The notes: generated by a model from the sequence alone, not told the origin. A stretch of DNA of 64,000 nt from Lentzea albidocapillata (GCF_000719115.1 NZ_JOEA01000007.1:124001-188000), one strand, 5' to 3'; shown: positions 37,248 through 46,191, counted from the first letter of the stretch. Numbers and translations are program-made.

Positions 37248-37342
37248 CCTCGGCTTCGCCATTGCCGTTGGCGGCAGGGCGGCTCGGCTTCGCCGTTGCC
37301 CGTTGGTGCGGAGGGACGCCTCGGCTCCGCCGTTGCGTTGGC
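37248..37342. repeat. Three degenerate 24-bp direct repeats
   Basis: Copies at about 37248-37271, 37281-37306 and 37318-37342 share CTCGGCTTCGCCGTTGC followed by GTTGG, spaced about 35 bp apart. They lie just beyond the ABC exporter stop. No function apparent. Confidence 0.65.
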
Positions 37343-37404
37343 AGGGGGCAGGACAGGACCGGACAGGGCTTGGCGTTGCCGTTGTGCCTTGCGCTTGGGG
37401 GTGG

Positions 37405-40400
37405 TTACGCGGCTTCTGGAGTGTCGCCGTGGCGCCATAGGCGGGCGTAGGTGCCGTTGGACTTCATGAGGTCGGCGTGGGTGCCCTGTTCGATTATTCG
37501 GCCGTTGGCCAGGACGACTATTCGGTCGGCCCTTGCTGCGGTGGCCAGGCGGTGGGCCACTACGAAGGTGGTTCTGGCGCCTGCGAGGTGGTCGCTGGCG
37601 CGCAGCACTGCGGACTCGGTGGCCGGGTCCAGGGCTGCTGTTGCCTCGTCGAGGAGTAAGAGGTCTGGGTTGACCAGTTCTGCTCTCGCCAGCGCTACGA
37701 GTTGGCGTTGGCCTGCGGAGAGGTGGTTGCCTCGTTCGCCCACCGGTTGGTGGAAGCCGTTCTGGAGGGTGGCGACCATCGGGAGGGCGCCTACGGCTTC
37801 TGTTGCCTGTTGGATTTCTTGTTCTGTGGCTGTGGGGCGGCCGTAGGCGACGTTGGTGGCCAGGTCGCCGCCGAAGAGGTGGGCTTCCTGGGGGACTACG
37901 CCCAGGCGTTGGCGGTAGGCGGAGAGGTCGTAGGTGCGGACGTCGACGCCGTCGATCAGGACCGTGCCCTTGGTGGCGTCGTAGAAGCGGGCTATGAGTT
38001 TGACGAGGGTCGATTTGCCTGCGCCTGTTTCGCCTACGAGGGCGATGGTTTCGCCTGGGCTCACGTGGAGCGTGACGTTGTCCAGGGCCGGGGTTTCCGC
38101 CCCTGCGTAGGTGAAGGAGACGTTGCGGAGTTCCACCTCGCCCTGCAGGCGGGGTGGGACCTCGATCGGGCTTGATGACGGTTCGACTGTGCTCGGGGTG
38201 CGGAGGAGGTCGCCGATCCTGCGGAGGCCCACCCTGGCCTGCTGGTAGCCGTCGAAGACGCCGGAGAGTTGCTGGATCGGGCTGAAGAACAGGCCCAGGT
38301 AGAGGAGGAAGGCGAGCAGGACGCCCGGGGTCATGGTGCCTGCCGCTACTCGGTGGGCGCCTACGGCCAGGACGACTGCCTGGGCCACGCCGGAGAGCAT
38401 TGCCACGAACGGGAAGTAGGTGGCGATGTAGCGCTGGGCTCGCAGGCGGGTGCGGCGGTAGGCGTCGCTGCGTTCGGCGAAGGCTTCTGCTGAGCGGCGT
38501 TCTCTTGTGTAGGCCTGGGAGACGCGGAGGCCCGAGACGTTCTCCTGGAGGTCGGCGTTCACCGCGCTGACTCGTTCGCGGGCTTCCGCGTAGGCGGTGG
38601 AGGAGAGGCGTTGGAAGAGCACCGTGGCGGCGGCCAGGAGCGGGAGCACCGAGAGGGCGATCAGGGCCAGTGAGGCGTCGGTGACGACCAGGGCCGCGGT
38701 GATGCCCACCACGGTGATCAGGCTGATCACGGCGGTGACGAGGCCGGTCTGCAGGAACGTCGAGAGGGCGTCGACGTCCGTCGTCATCCTCGTCATGATG
38801 CGGCCGGCCATCTCGCGCTCGTAGTAGTCGAGGCCGAGGCGTTGCAGGTGGGCGTAGCTGCGGACGCGGAGCAGGTAGAGCAGGCGTTCGCCCAGGCGGG
38901 CGGCGAAGACCGTGCTGCCCGCCGTGGTCAGCCAGCCGACCACGACCAGGCCGATGCCCAGGACCACGGCCTGCCACAGCGCCGACTCGGCGCCGCCCAC
39001 GACGCCGCCGTCGATGCCGAGGCGCACGAGCGAGGGCATGCCCATGCCGACCAGTGCGTCCAGCACCACCAGCGCCGTCACGCCGCCCAGGGCCCAGCGG
39101 ACCGGGCGCAGGAGGCGGGCGAGGCGGAAGGCCGGGTCCGGAGCGCGCGGGTCTTCGCCGTGCAGGACCGGGACTTCGGTGGCCGGTGGCAGCGAACGGA
39201 CCTGGGCAAGCAACTCGGGAGTGGGTGGGCCGCCTGCCAGCGCCGCCATGCCGCCGCCTGTGCCACCTCCGCCACCGCCACGCCGGCCAGGCGCGGCGGG
39301 CGTCGAGGTCTTCGCTTCGGCGATCAGGCGCTCGTCGAGGTCCTCTTGCGACAGCTTCGGCCACAGTTCGCCGGCCGTGGCCGGCGCGGCGGACTCGATC
39401 GCCTCGCCCGGCCCCGCCAGCAGGTCGCGGTAGAGGGCGCAGCGCGCGGTCAGTTCGGCGTGCGTGCCGATGTCGATCACGCGGCCCGCGTCCAGGACGG
39501 CGATCCGGTCGGCCAGCGACAGCGTCGAACGCCGGTGTGCCACCAGAAGAGTCGTGCGGTTGGCCGTGACCGAGGCGAGCGTCGCGTGGATCGCGGCCTC
39601 CGTCGCGTTGTCCACCGCGGACGTCGCGTCGTCCAGCACGAGGATGCGCGGGTCGGAGAGCAGGGCGCGGGCCAGGGCGACGCGCTGGCGCTGGCCGCCG
39701 GACAGGGTGAGGCCGCGTTCGCCGACCACCGTGTCGTAGCCGAGCGGCAGGGCCTCGATGAAGTCGTGGGCCTCGGCGGCCTTCGCGGCGCGCTCGACCT
39801 CCTCGCGCGAGGCGTCGGGGCTGCCGTACGCGATGTTCGAGAACACCGTGTCGGAGAAGAGGAAAGCCTCCTCGAACACCACGCCCACCGCGCCACGCAA
39901 CGACTCCAGCTTCAGTGTGCGCACGTCCGCGCCGCCGACCCGGACCGAGCCGCTGTGCACGTCGTAGAAACGCGGCAGCAGCAACGACACCGTCGACTTG
40001 CCCGAACCCGCGGTGCCCACCAGCGCCAGCGTTTCGCCCGGCTCGACCGAGATCGAGAAGTCCTTCAGAACTGGCTCACTGCGGGCATAACCGAAGGACA
40101 CGCCGGAGAACGAGACGCCGAGCGGACCCGAAGGCACCTCGTCGGGGCCGTCCGTCACGTCCGGCTGCGAGTCGATCAGTTCGTAGACCCGCTCCACACC
40201 GGCCCTCGCCAGCTGGGCGGACACCATCAGGCTCGACAGCAGCCGCGTCGGGCCGACGAGGTTCGCCACGTACGTCGTGAAGGCCAGGAACGTGCCCAGC
40301 GTGACCTGGCCGTGCAACGCCAGCCAGCCGCCCAGGCCCAGCACCGCGACCTGGCCGAGCAACGGCAGCGCCGTCACGGTCGCGAGCGGCTTCGACGACA

Positions 40401-41142
40401 GCCGGGCAGCGCGCATCCGTTCCGCGAACAGGAACTTGGCGTGCTTCTCCAGCCGGGCGACCTCACGCGCCTCCTGGCCGAAGCCCTTCACGACGCGGAC
40501 ACCGGTGACGGTCTCCTCGACGTGCTGCGCCAGATCCGCTGCCCGCTGCTGAGCCGACCACGTGGCGGGGAACAGCGTCAGCCGGGTGCGCCCGGCCAGC
40601 CACGCCACCAGCGGCAGCACGATCACCGCGATGATCGTCAGCGGGATCGACAGGTAGATCATCGCCGCCAGCGCGGCCAGTGCGAACACCACCGTGCCCA
40701 CGGCCAGCGGCGCCATCATCAGCAGCGACTGCACCAGCTGCAGGTCGGTGATCGAGCGCGACACGATCTGCCCGGTCCGCAGCTCGTCCTGCTTCGCGCC
40801 GTCGAGCCGCTGCACCGCCGAGAACACGCCGAGCCGCAGGTCGTGCTGCACGCCCAGCGCCAGCCGCCCGCCCAGGTAGCGCCGCAGGAACGCCGACCCG
40901 AACGTCAGCACCTCGAGCACGATCAACGCCACCATCAACGGCCACAACCGATCGGTGCGGCCGCCCGTCGAGTCGTCGATCGCAGTCTTGAGCAGCAACG
41001 GCCCCGCCGCCTGCAGACCCACGCCGACGACCGCGGCGAGGACCGACAGCACCACCAGTCGGGGGTGCTGCCAGCACGCTGCGGTCAGTCGGCGGATCCA
41101 GCCCTTCGTCACGGGACTCACAGTACGTTCGGGGTCCGACAT
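37405..41142 (-). CDS. Fused two-half ABC exporter (ABCB/MDR type)
   Basis: A 1245-residue single-chain exporter with the order TMD-NBD-TMD-NBD, whereas most bacterial homologues are two separate half-transporters. The first NBD has GTAGSGKST (about 365), LSGGQRQRVALARAL and VLDDATSAVD, with Asp rather than Glu after the Walker B aspartate, so it may be a degenerate site. The second has GETGAGKST (about 1042), LSAGQRQLVALARAE and LLDEATAALD, apparently catalytic. A Gly-rich linker (RRGGGGGGTGGGM) near residue 645 joins the halves. Each TMD has about six helices. Such asymmetric pairs export lipids, peptides or drugs. Codon use drifts at the 3' third (more CGA, ATA, CTA). Confidence 0.93.
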   Translation of the reverse strand: MSDPERTVSPVTKGWIRRLTAACWQHPRLVVLSVLAAVVGVGLQAAGPLLLKTAIDDSTGGRTDRLWPLMVALIVLEVLTFGSAFLRRYLGGRLALGVQHDLRLGVFSAVQRLDGAKQDELRTGQIVSRSITDLQLVQSLLMMAPLAVGTVVFALAALAAMIYLSIPLTIIAVIVLPLVAWLAGRTRLTLFPATWSAQQRAADLAQHVEETVTGVRVVKGFGQEAREVARLEKHAKFLFAERMRAARLSSKPLATVTALPLLGQVAVLGLGGWLALHGQVTLGTFLAFTTYVANLVGPTRLLSSLMVSAQLARAGVERVYELIDSQPDVTDGPDEVPSGPLGVSFSGVSFGYARSEPVLKDFSISVEPGETLALVGTAGSGKSTVSLLLPRFYDVHSGSVRVGGADVRTLKLESLRGAVGVVFEEAFLFSDTVFSNIAYGSPDASREEVERAAKAAEAHDFIEALPLGYDTVVGERGLTLSGGQRQRVALARALLSDPRILVLDDATSAVDNATEAAIHATLASVTANRTTLLVAHRRSTLSLADRIAVLDAGRVIDIGTHAELTARCALYRDLLAGPGEAIESAAPATAGELWPKLSQEDLDERLIAEAKTSTPAAPGRRGGGGGGTGGGMAALAGGPPTPELLAQVRSLPPATEVPVLHGEDPRAPDPAFRLARLLRPVRWALGGVTALVVLDALVGMGMPSLVRLGIDGGVVGGAESALWQAVVLGIGLVVVGWLTTAGSTVFAARLGERLLYLLRVRSYAHLQRLGLDYYEREMAGRIMTRMTTDVDALSTFLQTGLVTAVISLITVVGITAALVVTDASLALIALSVLPLLAAATVLFQRLSSTAYAEARERVSAVNADLQENVSGLRVSQAYTRERRSAEAFAERSDAYRRTRLRAQRYIATYFPFVAMLSGVAQAVVLAVGAHRVAAGTMTPGVLLAFLLYLGLFFSPIQQLSGVFDGYQQARVGLRRIGDLLRTPSTVEPSSSPIEVPPRLQGEVELRNVSFTYAGAETPALDNVTLHVSPGETIALVGETGAGKSTLVKLIARFYDATKGTVLIDGVDVRTYDLSAYRQRLGVVPQEAHLFGGDLATNVAYGRPTATEQEIQQATEAVGALPMVATLQNGFHQPVGERGNHLSAGQRQLVALARAELVNPDLLLLDEATAALDPATESAVLRASDHLAGARTTFVVAHRLATAARADRIVVLANGRIIEQGTHADLMKSNGTYARLWRHGDTPEAA

Positions 41143-41168
41143 AAAATTGTGACGTCAGAAACCGCAGG

Positions 41169-42044
41169 TCAGGTGATGTCCTTCTGGGTCATCCGGGCCC
41201 AGCCGCCACCGAACGCGGCGGCGACCCAGGCGAAGAAGATCAGCCCGGACAGCCACCACGCCTGCGCGCCACCCGCTCCCGCGAGGACCCGCAGCCAGTA
41301 GACGCCGTCCTCCGGCACGACCCCCGCGTCGGCGAGGAACAGGTCGACCGCGACCGAACCGGTCAGCCCGTCCACCGACCCGTTCGGCAGGAACCCGACG
41401 GCCGTCTCCGGCACGCCCGCGAGCCGGAGCCCGAACTGCAGCGCGTTCTCGATCACCAGGAAGTACATGATCAGCAGCACGACCACGCCGGCGGAGTTCG
41501 GGATCAGTGCGCCGAGGCCGACGCCGAACATCGTCATGAGGATCGAGGACAGCACGCACACCAGGGCGAGCATCGCCCAGCCACCCGCGTCGGGCATCTG
41601 GCCGGAGTTGCTGGTGAGGACGATGCCGAGCGCGGTGAACCCGATGATCGCGAGGCCGTAGATCGCGCCCCAGAGCGCGTAGACCATCATCTTGGCCGCC
41701 ATGGCGTGCACGCGCGACGGCGCAGTGAGGAACGTCGTCGTGATGGTGCGCGTGCCGACCTCATTGGCGATCGCCAGCGCACCGAAGATCAACGGGAACA
41801 TCGTGGCGAGGTTGATCGTCCGCCCGATGCCGAGCAGGGAGAACTTCCACTGGTCCGGCGTCACCCCGAGCGCGTCGGAGAGCTGCTCCGCCTCGGACGA
41901 CGAGAAGACCTCGACGAACGTCTGGCCGGCCAGGCCGGACAGCAGGCCCCCGCCCAGCGCGATCAGCACGGTCGGGATGAGCAGAGCCCACCACAGCGTG
42001 GTCGTCGTGGTCTTGCGGAGCTCCGCCTGTACGAGGTCGCCCAT
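41169..42044 (-). CDS. ABC-2 type transporter permease
   Basis: A 291-residue membrane protein with about six hydrophobic segments (TLWWALLIPTVLIALGGGLL near residue 17; FPLIFGALAIANE near 83; later AGVVVLLIMYFLVIENA). It has the ABC-2 layout seen with Nod/Ccm/bacitracin-type ATPases. Start ATG overlaps the ATPase stop by one base (TGATG), so the two are translated together. Probably exports or protects against a hydrophobic compound, or manages a membrane process; cargo unknown. Confidence 0.86.
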   Translation of the reverse strand: MGDLVQAELRKTTTTTLWWALLIPTVLIALGGGLLSGLAGQTFVEVFSSSEAEQLSDALGVTPDQWKFSLLGIGRTINLATMFPLIFGALAIANEVGTRTITTTFLTAPSRVHAMAAKMMVYALWGAIYGLAIIGFTALGIVLTSNSGQMPDAGGWAMLALVCVLSSILMTMFGVGLGALIPNSAGVVVLLIMYFLVIENALQFGLRLAGVPETAVGFLPNGSVDGLTGSVAVDLFLADAGVVPEDGVYWLRVLAGAGGAQAWWLSGLIFFAWVAAAFGGGWARMTQKDIT

Positions 42045-43006
42045 CAGGCCCAACCACCCTGCTGCTGCTGGTACGGAGCCGGCGCGTGTCCGGCGAACTG
42101 GCCGCTGGTGAGCCGGAAGAAGATCTGTTCCAGATCGGCCTGCTCCTCCTGGATGCCGTAGACCGACACGCCCGCGCGCAACGCGGTGTCCGCGACCTGC
42201 TTGGCGTCCACTCCGGACACGGCGAGACGTCCGTCCGGCAGCTGTTCGAGCGCCTGGACACCGGCTTCCCGCAACGCCGTCGCGAGGGCGCCGACGTCCG
42301 ACGGTTGCACGAAGACGCGGCGTTGTTGCTGCTGGCGAAGGTGCTCCAGCGGCCCGTAGTACATCGTCTGCCCGCGCGAGACGATCACGACCTGGTCGAC
42401 GGTCTGCTCCACCTCGGCCAGCAGGTGGCTCGAGATCAGCACGGTGCGGCCCATGCGCGCGAACGACTGCAGGAAGTTCCGCAGCCACGCGATGCCTTCG
42501 GGGTCCAGCCCGTTCGCCGGTTCGTCGAGGACCAGCACCTGCGGATCGCCGAGCAACGCGGTGGCGACCGCCATCCGCTGCTTCATGCCCAGCGAGAACC
42601 CGCCGACGTTCCGGCCTGCGGCGGTGCTCAGACCGACCAGGCCGAGGACCTGGTCCGCCTGAGCGTCCGGCACACCGATCGCCGACGCGTACACGCGCAG
42701 GTGGTTGCGCGCCGTCCTGTTCGGATGGAACCCCTGCGCCTCCAGCACCGCGCCCACCACGCGGCCGGGCCGGCCGAGTTGGTGGAACGGCCGTCCGTTG
42801 ATCGTCGCCGTACCGCTCGTCGGCTTCACCAGTCCCAGCAGCATTCGCAGGGTCGTCGTCTTGCCCGCGCCGTTCGGGCCGAGGAAGCCCGTCACGCTGC
42901 CGGGTGACACGGTGAAGCTCAGGTTCTGCACCGCGGTCACCGAACCGAACTGCTTGGTCAGGTTCTGGACCGCGATGAGGCCGCTGCCGTCATGCATGCG
43001 GCCCAT
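42044..43006 (-). CDS. ABC transporter ATPase (ABC-2 export type)
   Basis: A 320-residue ATPase. Walker A GPNGAGKTTTLRML (about 42-55), signature FSLGMKQRMAVATALLG (SLGMKQR instead of LSGGQ, usual in this subfamily), Walker B VLVLDEPANGLDPEG, and His in LISSHLLAEVE. The C-terminal 100 residues form the regulatory extension typical of BcrA/DrrA-like ATPases and end Gln-rich (PYQQQQGGWA). Pairs with the overlapping permease gene. Start may be M1 or M4. Confidence 0.88.
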   Translation of the reverse strand: MGRMHDGSGLIAVQNLTKQFGSVTAVQNLSFTVSPGSVTGFLGPNGAGKTTTLRMLLGLVKPTSGTATINGRPFHQLGRPGRVVGAVLEAQGFHPNRTARNHLRVYASAIGVPDAQADQVLGLVGLSTAAGRNVGGFSLGMKQRMAVATALLGDPQVLVLDEPANGLDPEGIAWLRNFLQSFARMGRTVLISSHLLAEVEQTVDQVVIVSRGQTMYYGPLEHLRQQQQRRVFVQPSDVGALATALREAGVQALEQLPDGRLAVSGVDAKQVADTALRAGVSVYGIQEEQADLEQIFFRLTSGQFAGHAPAPYQQQQGGWA

Positions 43007-43019
43007 CCTGCCTGAAACG

Positions 43020-43457
43020 TCAGTCCGGCAAGGCGTGCTTGGGACGAGACACGACGGGCGCGCGGTGCACCACCGGCGGTCCGGCCACCAGGACCGGCAG
43101 TTCGGTGGTCATCTCGGCCGGTGTCTCCTCCGGCAGTTCGATCACACCTGATCGAGTGAAAGGGTTGCGCAACGGCCGCCGCCGGTCGCGGTGGGGCAGC
43201 CCCTCGCCGATCAGGTGCTGGTGCGCCATGTTCCAGATCTGGCACGGCCATCGGCGGCGGCGCAGCCAGCCGGGACAGGCCCTGCACCGGCCGTCCTCGT
43301 CGGGCTGGTGCACCGTCAGCAACAGCCGCCAGCCGTCCGCGAGGCGGTGGATCTCCGCGCGGGCCAACGGAACCAGTGCTTCGGCTTCTCCGTGCTCCGC
43401 GACTTTGTCCAGCAGTGCCAGGCGTTGCAGCACCGCGTCGCGCAGGGTCTCGTCCAT
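43020..43457 (-). CDS. Conserved small protein with Cys/Trp-rich motif
   Basis: A 145-residue protein of unknown function. The N-terminal half is helical (LRDAVLQRLALLDKVAEHGE), followed by a Cys-containing patch (DGRCRACPGWLRRRRWPCQIW, with three Cys), and a proline/arginine-rich C-terminus. The patch could bind zinc. Its start overlaps the upstream small gene's stop by one base (TGATG), so the pair is co-translated. I have seen no enzymatic motif. Codon use matches neighbours, so it is likely real. Confidence 0.6.
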   Translation of the reverse strand: MDETLRDAVLQRLALLDKVAEHGEAEALVPLARAEIHRLADGWRLLLTVHQPDEDGRCRACPGWLRRRRWPCQIWNMAHQHLIGEGLPHRDRRRPLRNPFTRSGVIELPEETPAEMTTELPVLVAGPPVVHRAPVVSRPKHALPD

Positions 43458-43639
43458 CACATCTTCGCCGTGGCCTGGTCGAGCAAAGAGCCCAGTCGAC
43501 GCGTCTGAGTGGCGGACATCACAGCGGTCTCGCCCGGTGGCGTGACCAGCAGGACCCGGTCGTTCTCCACCAGAACGGTCATCGATCTGTCCCGCCCGAA
43601 CGGGTCGTGGCAGTGGATCCATCCCTGTGGTTCAGCCAT
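43457..43639 (-). CDS. Conserved 60-residue protein
   Basis: A short protein starting MAEPQGWIHCHDPFGRDRSM and containing a beta-hairpin-like TVLVENDRVLLVTPPGETA and a helix MSATQTRRLGSLLDQA. Unknown function. The inner ATG 43639 follows CGAAGGGAGATTC, a good ribosome-binding site; longer upstream starts lack one. Translationally coupled to the next gene on the - strand. The pair looks like a small accessory module, perhaps regulatory. Confidence 0.6.
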   Translation of the reverse strand: MAEPQGWIHCHDPFGRDRSMTVLVENDRVLLVTPPGETAVMSATQTRRLGSLLDQATAKM

Positions 43640-43997
43640 GGAATCTCCCTTCGAGGGACACCCGACTCCGTCTTCATCGGCCGAACCCGCTGCTCGCCGC
43701 ACCGCGATCTCGGTATTTCACTCGTTTGCTGGATGGGTCGGACACGGGCAGTGGTCCACTCGGGGAAACTTTCGGGTCGCGTTTCGGTGGGGGTGCTGGG
43801 CGCCGCGCGCCAAAGCCCGCTATATTTGGACACGGCGGCCCCGCTCCCAGTGACCCCCAGGCTGGTTGAGCGCGGCCGCCCCTTTATTTTCTCTCTCCCC
43901 TCTCCTCCCTCTCCACTTTCTTCTCGCAGTGAAAATCTCTTGCGTTCTCTCGCCTCGTACGCTGTAAGTTGCTCGTACACCGTAAGGGGGGAGAACG
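43640..43997. promoter_or_regulatory. Divergent control region of the small-gene pair and the MFS pump
   Basis: This 358-bp gap contains no credible gene. It holds a pyrimidine tract (43881-43926, interrupted only by single A/G bases; 28 uninterrupted pyrimidines at 43887-43914) and the tandem operator-like repeats at 43954-43986 just before the MFS ribosome-binding site. Confidence 0.55.
43954..43986 (+). promoter_or_regulatory. Tandem operator-like repeats before MFS/TetR operon
   Basis: Two copies of CTCGTACRCYGTAAG (43954-43968 and 43972-43986) with an 18-bp period; each is itself a partial palindrome (TAC-N3-GTA). They end 11 bp before the MFS start, so a protein bound there would block transcription or translation. 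The TetR gene of the same operon is the likely ligand. Confidence 0.65.
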
Positions 43998-45446
43998 ATG
44001 ACTTCGACGACCGAGAAGGCCGTGGTGCACCCGCACCCTCAACGCTGGGCCGTGCTCGGCGTGCTCTGCCTGTCCGTGATGGTCGTGGTGCTGGACAACA
44101 CCGTCCTGAACGTGGCGATCCCGTCGATCTCGACGGGCTTGGACGCGAGCACCGCGGACATCCAGTGGATGATCAACGCCTACTCGCTGGCACTGGCGGG
44201 CCTGCTGCTCACGACCGGTTCGCTCAGCGACAGGTTCGGCCGCAAGCGCGCCCTCCTGACCGGCCTGGTGCTGTTCGGCACGGGCAGCGCGGTCGCGGCG
44301 TACGCGAGCTCGTCCGAGGCGCTGATCGCGGCCCGCGGGTTCATGGGCATCGGCGCCGCGGTGCTGATGCCGGGCACGCTGGCCGTGCTGATGCAGTTGT
44401 TCGACGACCGGGAACGCCCGAAGGCCATCGGCATCTGGGCCGCCGTCACGAGTCTCGGCTTCGCGGCGGGGCCGGTGATCGGTGGCGCGCTGATCAAGCA
44501 CTTCTGGTGGGGCTCGGTGTTCCTGATCAACGTGCCGGTGGCGGTCCTCGCGATCGCGGCCGTCGCGATGCTGGTGCCGGAGTCCAAGGACCCGACGGTG
44601 CGCAAGCCGGACGTGCTCGGCTCGGTGCTGTCGGTCATCGGCATGGTGTCGATCGTGTACGCGGTGATCGAGGTGCCGGAGCACGGGTTCGGCTCGTCGG
44701 AGTTCGGCGTGCCGGTCGCGATCGGGCTGGCGGCCATGACGGGATTCGCGTTGTGGGAACGGCACACCGACGATCCGATGCTAGATCTCGGGTTCTTCCG
44801 GAACCGCCGTTTCACCGGCGCGGTGGCGTCGGGAGTGCTGGCGGCGTTCGGCATGGCGGGCTCGCTCTTCCTGCTGACGCAACACCTTCAGGGCGTGCTC
44901 GGCTACAGCCCGTTGGAAGCGGGTCTCCGGGTGGCGCCGATGGCGATCGCGTTGCTCGTCACCAGCAATACGTTGGGACAGCTCGTGATGAAGCTCGGCG
45001 CGGGCCGGGCGATGCTGCTCGGCATGACGATCGTCGCGGGCGGCGTGGCACTGCTGTCCATCGGCACCACCTACCCGCCGACGCTGGCCGGGCTGATCCT
45101 CATCGGCGTGGGTGTCGGTGTCTCCCAACCGGTTGCGGTCAACGCGCTGATGGGCTCGATCCCACCGGAACGCGCCGGAATCGCGTCCGGGCTGTCGGGC
45201 ACGCTGACGGAACTGGGCTCCTCGTTCGGCATCGCGGTGCTCGGTGCGTTGCTGTCGGCGCGGTTCGTGGCGTCGCTGCCGGACGGCGTTCCGGGGCGGT
45301 CGCTGAGCGAGGCCTTGCACAGCGGCGCGGACGTCACGGTCGTACGTGAGGCGTTCTCGAACGGCATGAGCGTCAGCCTGATCATCGGCGCCGTGGCCGT
45401 GTTCCTGGGAGGTGTTGTGGCGAGCGTCCTGCTGCGGCGTGCATAG
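43998..45446 (+). CDS. MFS drug:H+ antiporter, DHA2 (14-helix) family
   Basis: A 482-residue EmrB/QacA-type efflux pump with about 14 transmembrane segments. Motif C-like and A-like signatures are seen: LDNTVLNVAIPSIS in helix 1, SDRFGRKRALLTG after helix 2, and GFAAGPVIGGALIK in helix 5. ATG follows GGGGGGAGAACG. It is followed 9 bp later by a TetR gene and preceded by tandem operator-like repeats, the usual arrangement of a drug-inducible efflux operon. Substrate unknown. Confidence 0.92.
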   Translation: MTSTTEKAVVHPHPQRWAVLGVLCLSVMVVVLDNTVLNVAIPSISTGLDASTADIQWMINAYSLALAGLLLTTGSLSDRFGRKRALLTGLVLFGTGSAVAAYASSSEALIAARGFMGIGAAVLMPGTLAVLMQLFDDRERPKAIGIWAAVTSLGFAAGPVIGGALIKHFWWGSVFLINVPVAVLAIAAVAMLVPESKDPTVRKPDVLGSVLSVIGMVSIVYAVIEVPEHGFGSSEFGVPVAIGLAAMTGFALWERHTDDPMLDLGFFRNRRFTGAVASGVLAAFGMAGSLFLLTQHLQGVLGYSPLEAGLRVAPMAIALLVTSNTLGQLVMKLGAGRAMLLGMTIVAGGVALLSIGTTYPPTLAGLILIGVGVGVSQPVAVNALMGSIPPERAGIASGLSGTLTELGSSFGIAVLGALLSARFVASLPDGVPGRSLSEALHSGADVTVVREAFSNGMSVSLIIGAVAVFLGGVVASVLLRRA

Positions 45447-45455
45447 GATCGGTCC

Positions 45456-46136
45456 GTGGAGAGCGTGTGGTTCAGCAAGCCCAGGCCCGGCGGCGGTCAG
45501 CCCCTCGGCCTGAGCCGGGAGGCGATCGTCCGCAAGGCGATGGAGATGCTGGACGCGCACGGCAGGCAGAAGCTCTCCATGCGCAAGCTCGCGGCGGAAC
45601 TGGGCGCGGCCCCCATGTCGCTGTACTGGCACGTGCCGACGAAGGACGCGCTGATCGAACTCTGCCTCGACGAGATCTACGGCGAGTTCCCCCTGCCGGA
45701 CCCCGACGCGGACTGGGAGAGCGCGGTGCGCGGGATGATGCACGCGTTGCGTCATCTCGCGCTCAAGCACCCGTGGTGGGTGCGCGGCATCGGCGAGTTC
45801 AACAGCATCGGCCCGAAGGCGGTGGCGATGTCCGACTCGATGTTCGAACCCCTGCTGCGGGCTGGCCTGTCGCTGGGCGCGGCGGCGCAGTCGATCTCCA
45901 CGGTGTCGAGCTTCGTCGTCGGGTACTCGATCGCCGAGGTCAACTTCATCGCCCGCGGCGGAATGGACTCGCCGCCGCCGGACGTGGCGAAGATCGCCGA
46001 CATGTACCGGGAGAAGCACCCGAACTACGTCAGGATGCTCGACGTGCAGGAGATCTGGACGTTGGAGGGGCAGTTCGAGTTCGGACTGGACTGCGTGATC
46101 GACGGCATCAAGGCGCGCGTCGCCGCCCTCAGATAG
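45456..46136 (+). CDS. TetR-family regulator with TetR-type C-terminal domain
   Basis: A 226-residue repressor. The HTH is LSREAIVRKAMEMLDAHG, then LSMRKLAAELGAAPMSLYWHV in two parts (about residues 18-65), the form found in TetR_C-type members, whose ligand domains bind tetracycline-like or other drugs. It is cotranscribed with the MFS pump, so it probably represses the operon at the repeats 43954-43986 until ligand binds. GTG start. Confidence 0.9.
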   Translation: MESVWFSKPRPGGGQPLGLSREAIVRKAMEMLDAHGRQKLSMRKLAAELGAAPMSLYWHVPTKDALIELCLDEIYGEFPLPDPDADWESAVRGMMHALRHLALKHPWWVRGIGEFNSIGPKAVAMSDSMFEPLLRAGLSLGAAAQSISTVSSFVVGYSIAEVNFIARGGMDSPPPDVAKIADMYREKHPNYVRMLDVQEIWTLEGQFEFGLDCVIDGIKARVAALR

Positions 46137-46142
46137 GCGAAA

Positions 46143-46170
46143 CCCCCGCAGCGATTCACGCGTGCGGGGG
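46143..46170. terminator. Bidirectional terminator between TetR gene and ald
   Basis: CCCCCGCA (46143-46150) pairs with TGCGGGGG (46163-46170); inner GCG/CGC can extend the stem with one bulge. Lies in the 55-bp gap between convergent genes. Confidence 0.8.
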
Positions 46171-46191
46171 CCTCAATCATTCAGTTGGCTT

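Larger units (their letters stand above)
36772..37404. repeat. Repeat-rich non-coding gap, keto-rich on the + strand
   Basis: This 633-bp gap holds no credible gene; the open frames are low-complexity Gly/Trp/Val or Arg runs. It contains a pair of about 24-bp direct repeats (CATGGGCACC...GGGTCGG, 36897-36921 and 36935-36958), a long inverted repeat (37075-37199, listed separately) and three CGGCTTCGCCGTTGC-type repeats. The + strand is markedly G/T-rich, and this bias continues into the 3' end of the ABC exporter gene. Confidence 0.6.

Noticed and set aside
37248-37342. CRISPR-like array
   Set aside because: Only three degenerate repeats with very short spacers and no cas genes.
37241-39364. 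A 707-codon frame on the - strand within the ABC exporter
   Set aside because: Same strand but different frame; Arg/Pro-rich shadow, while the exporter frame has both nucleotide-binding domains.
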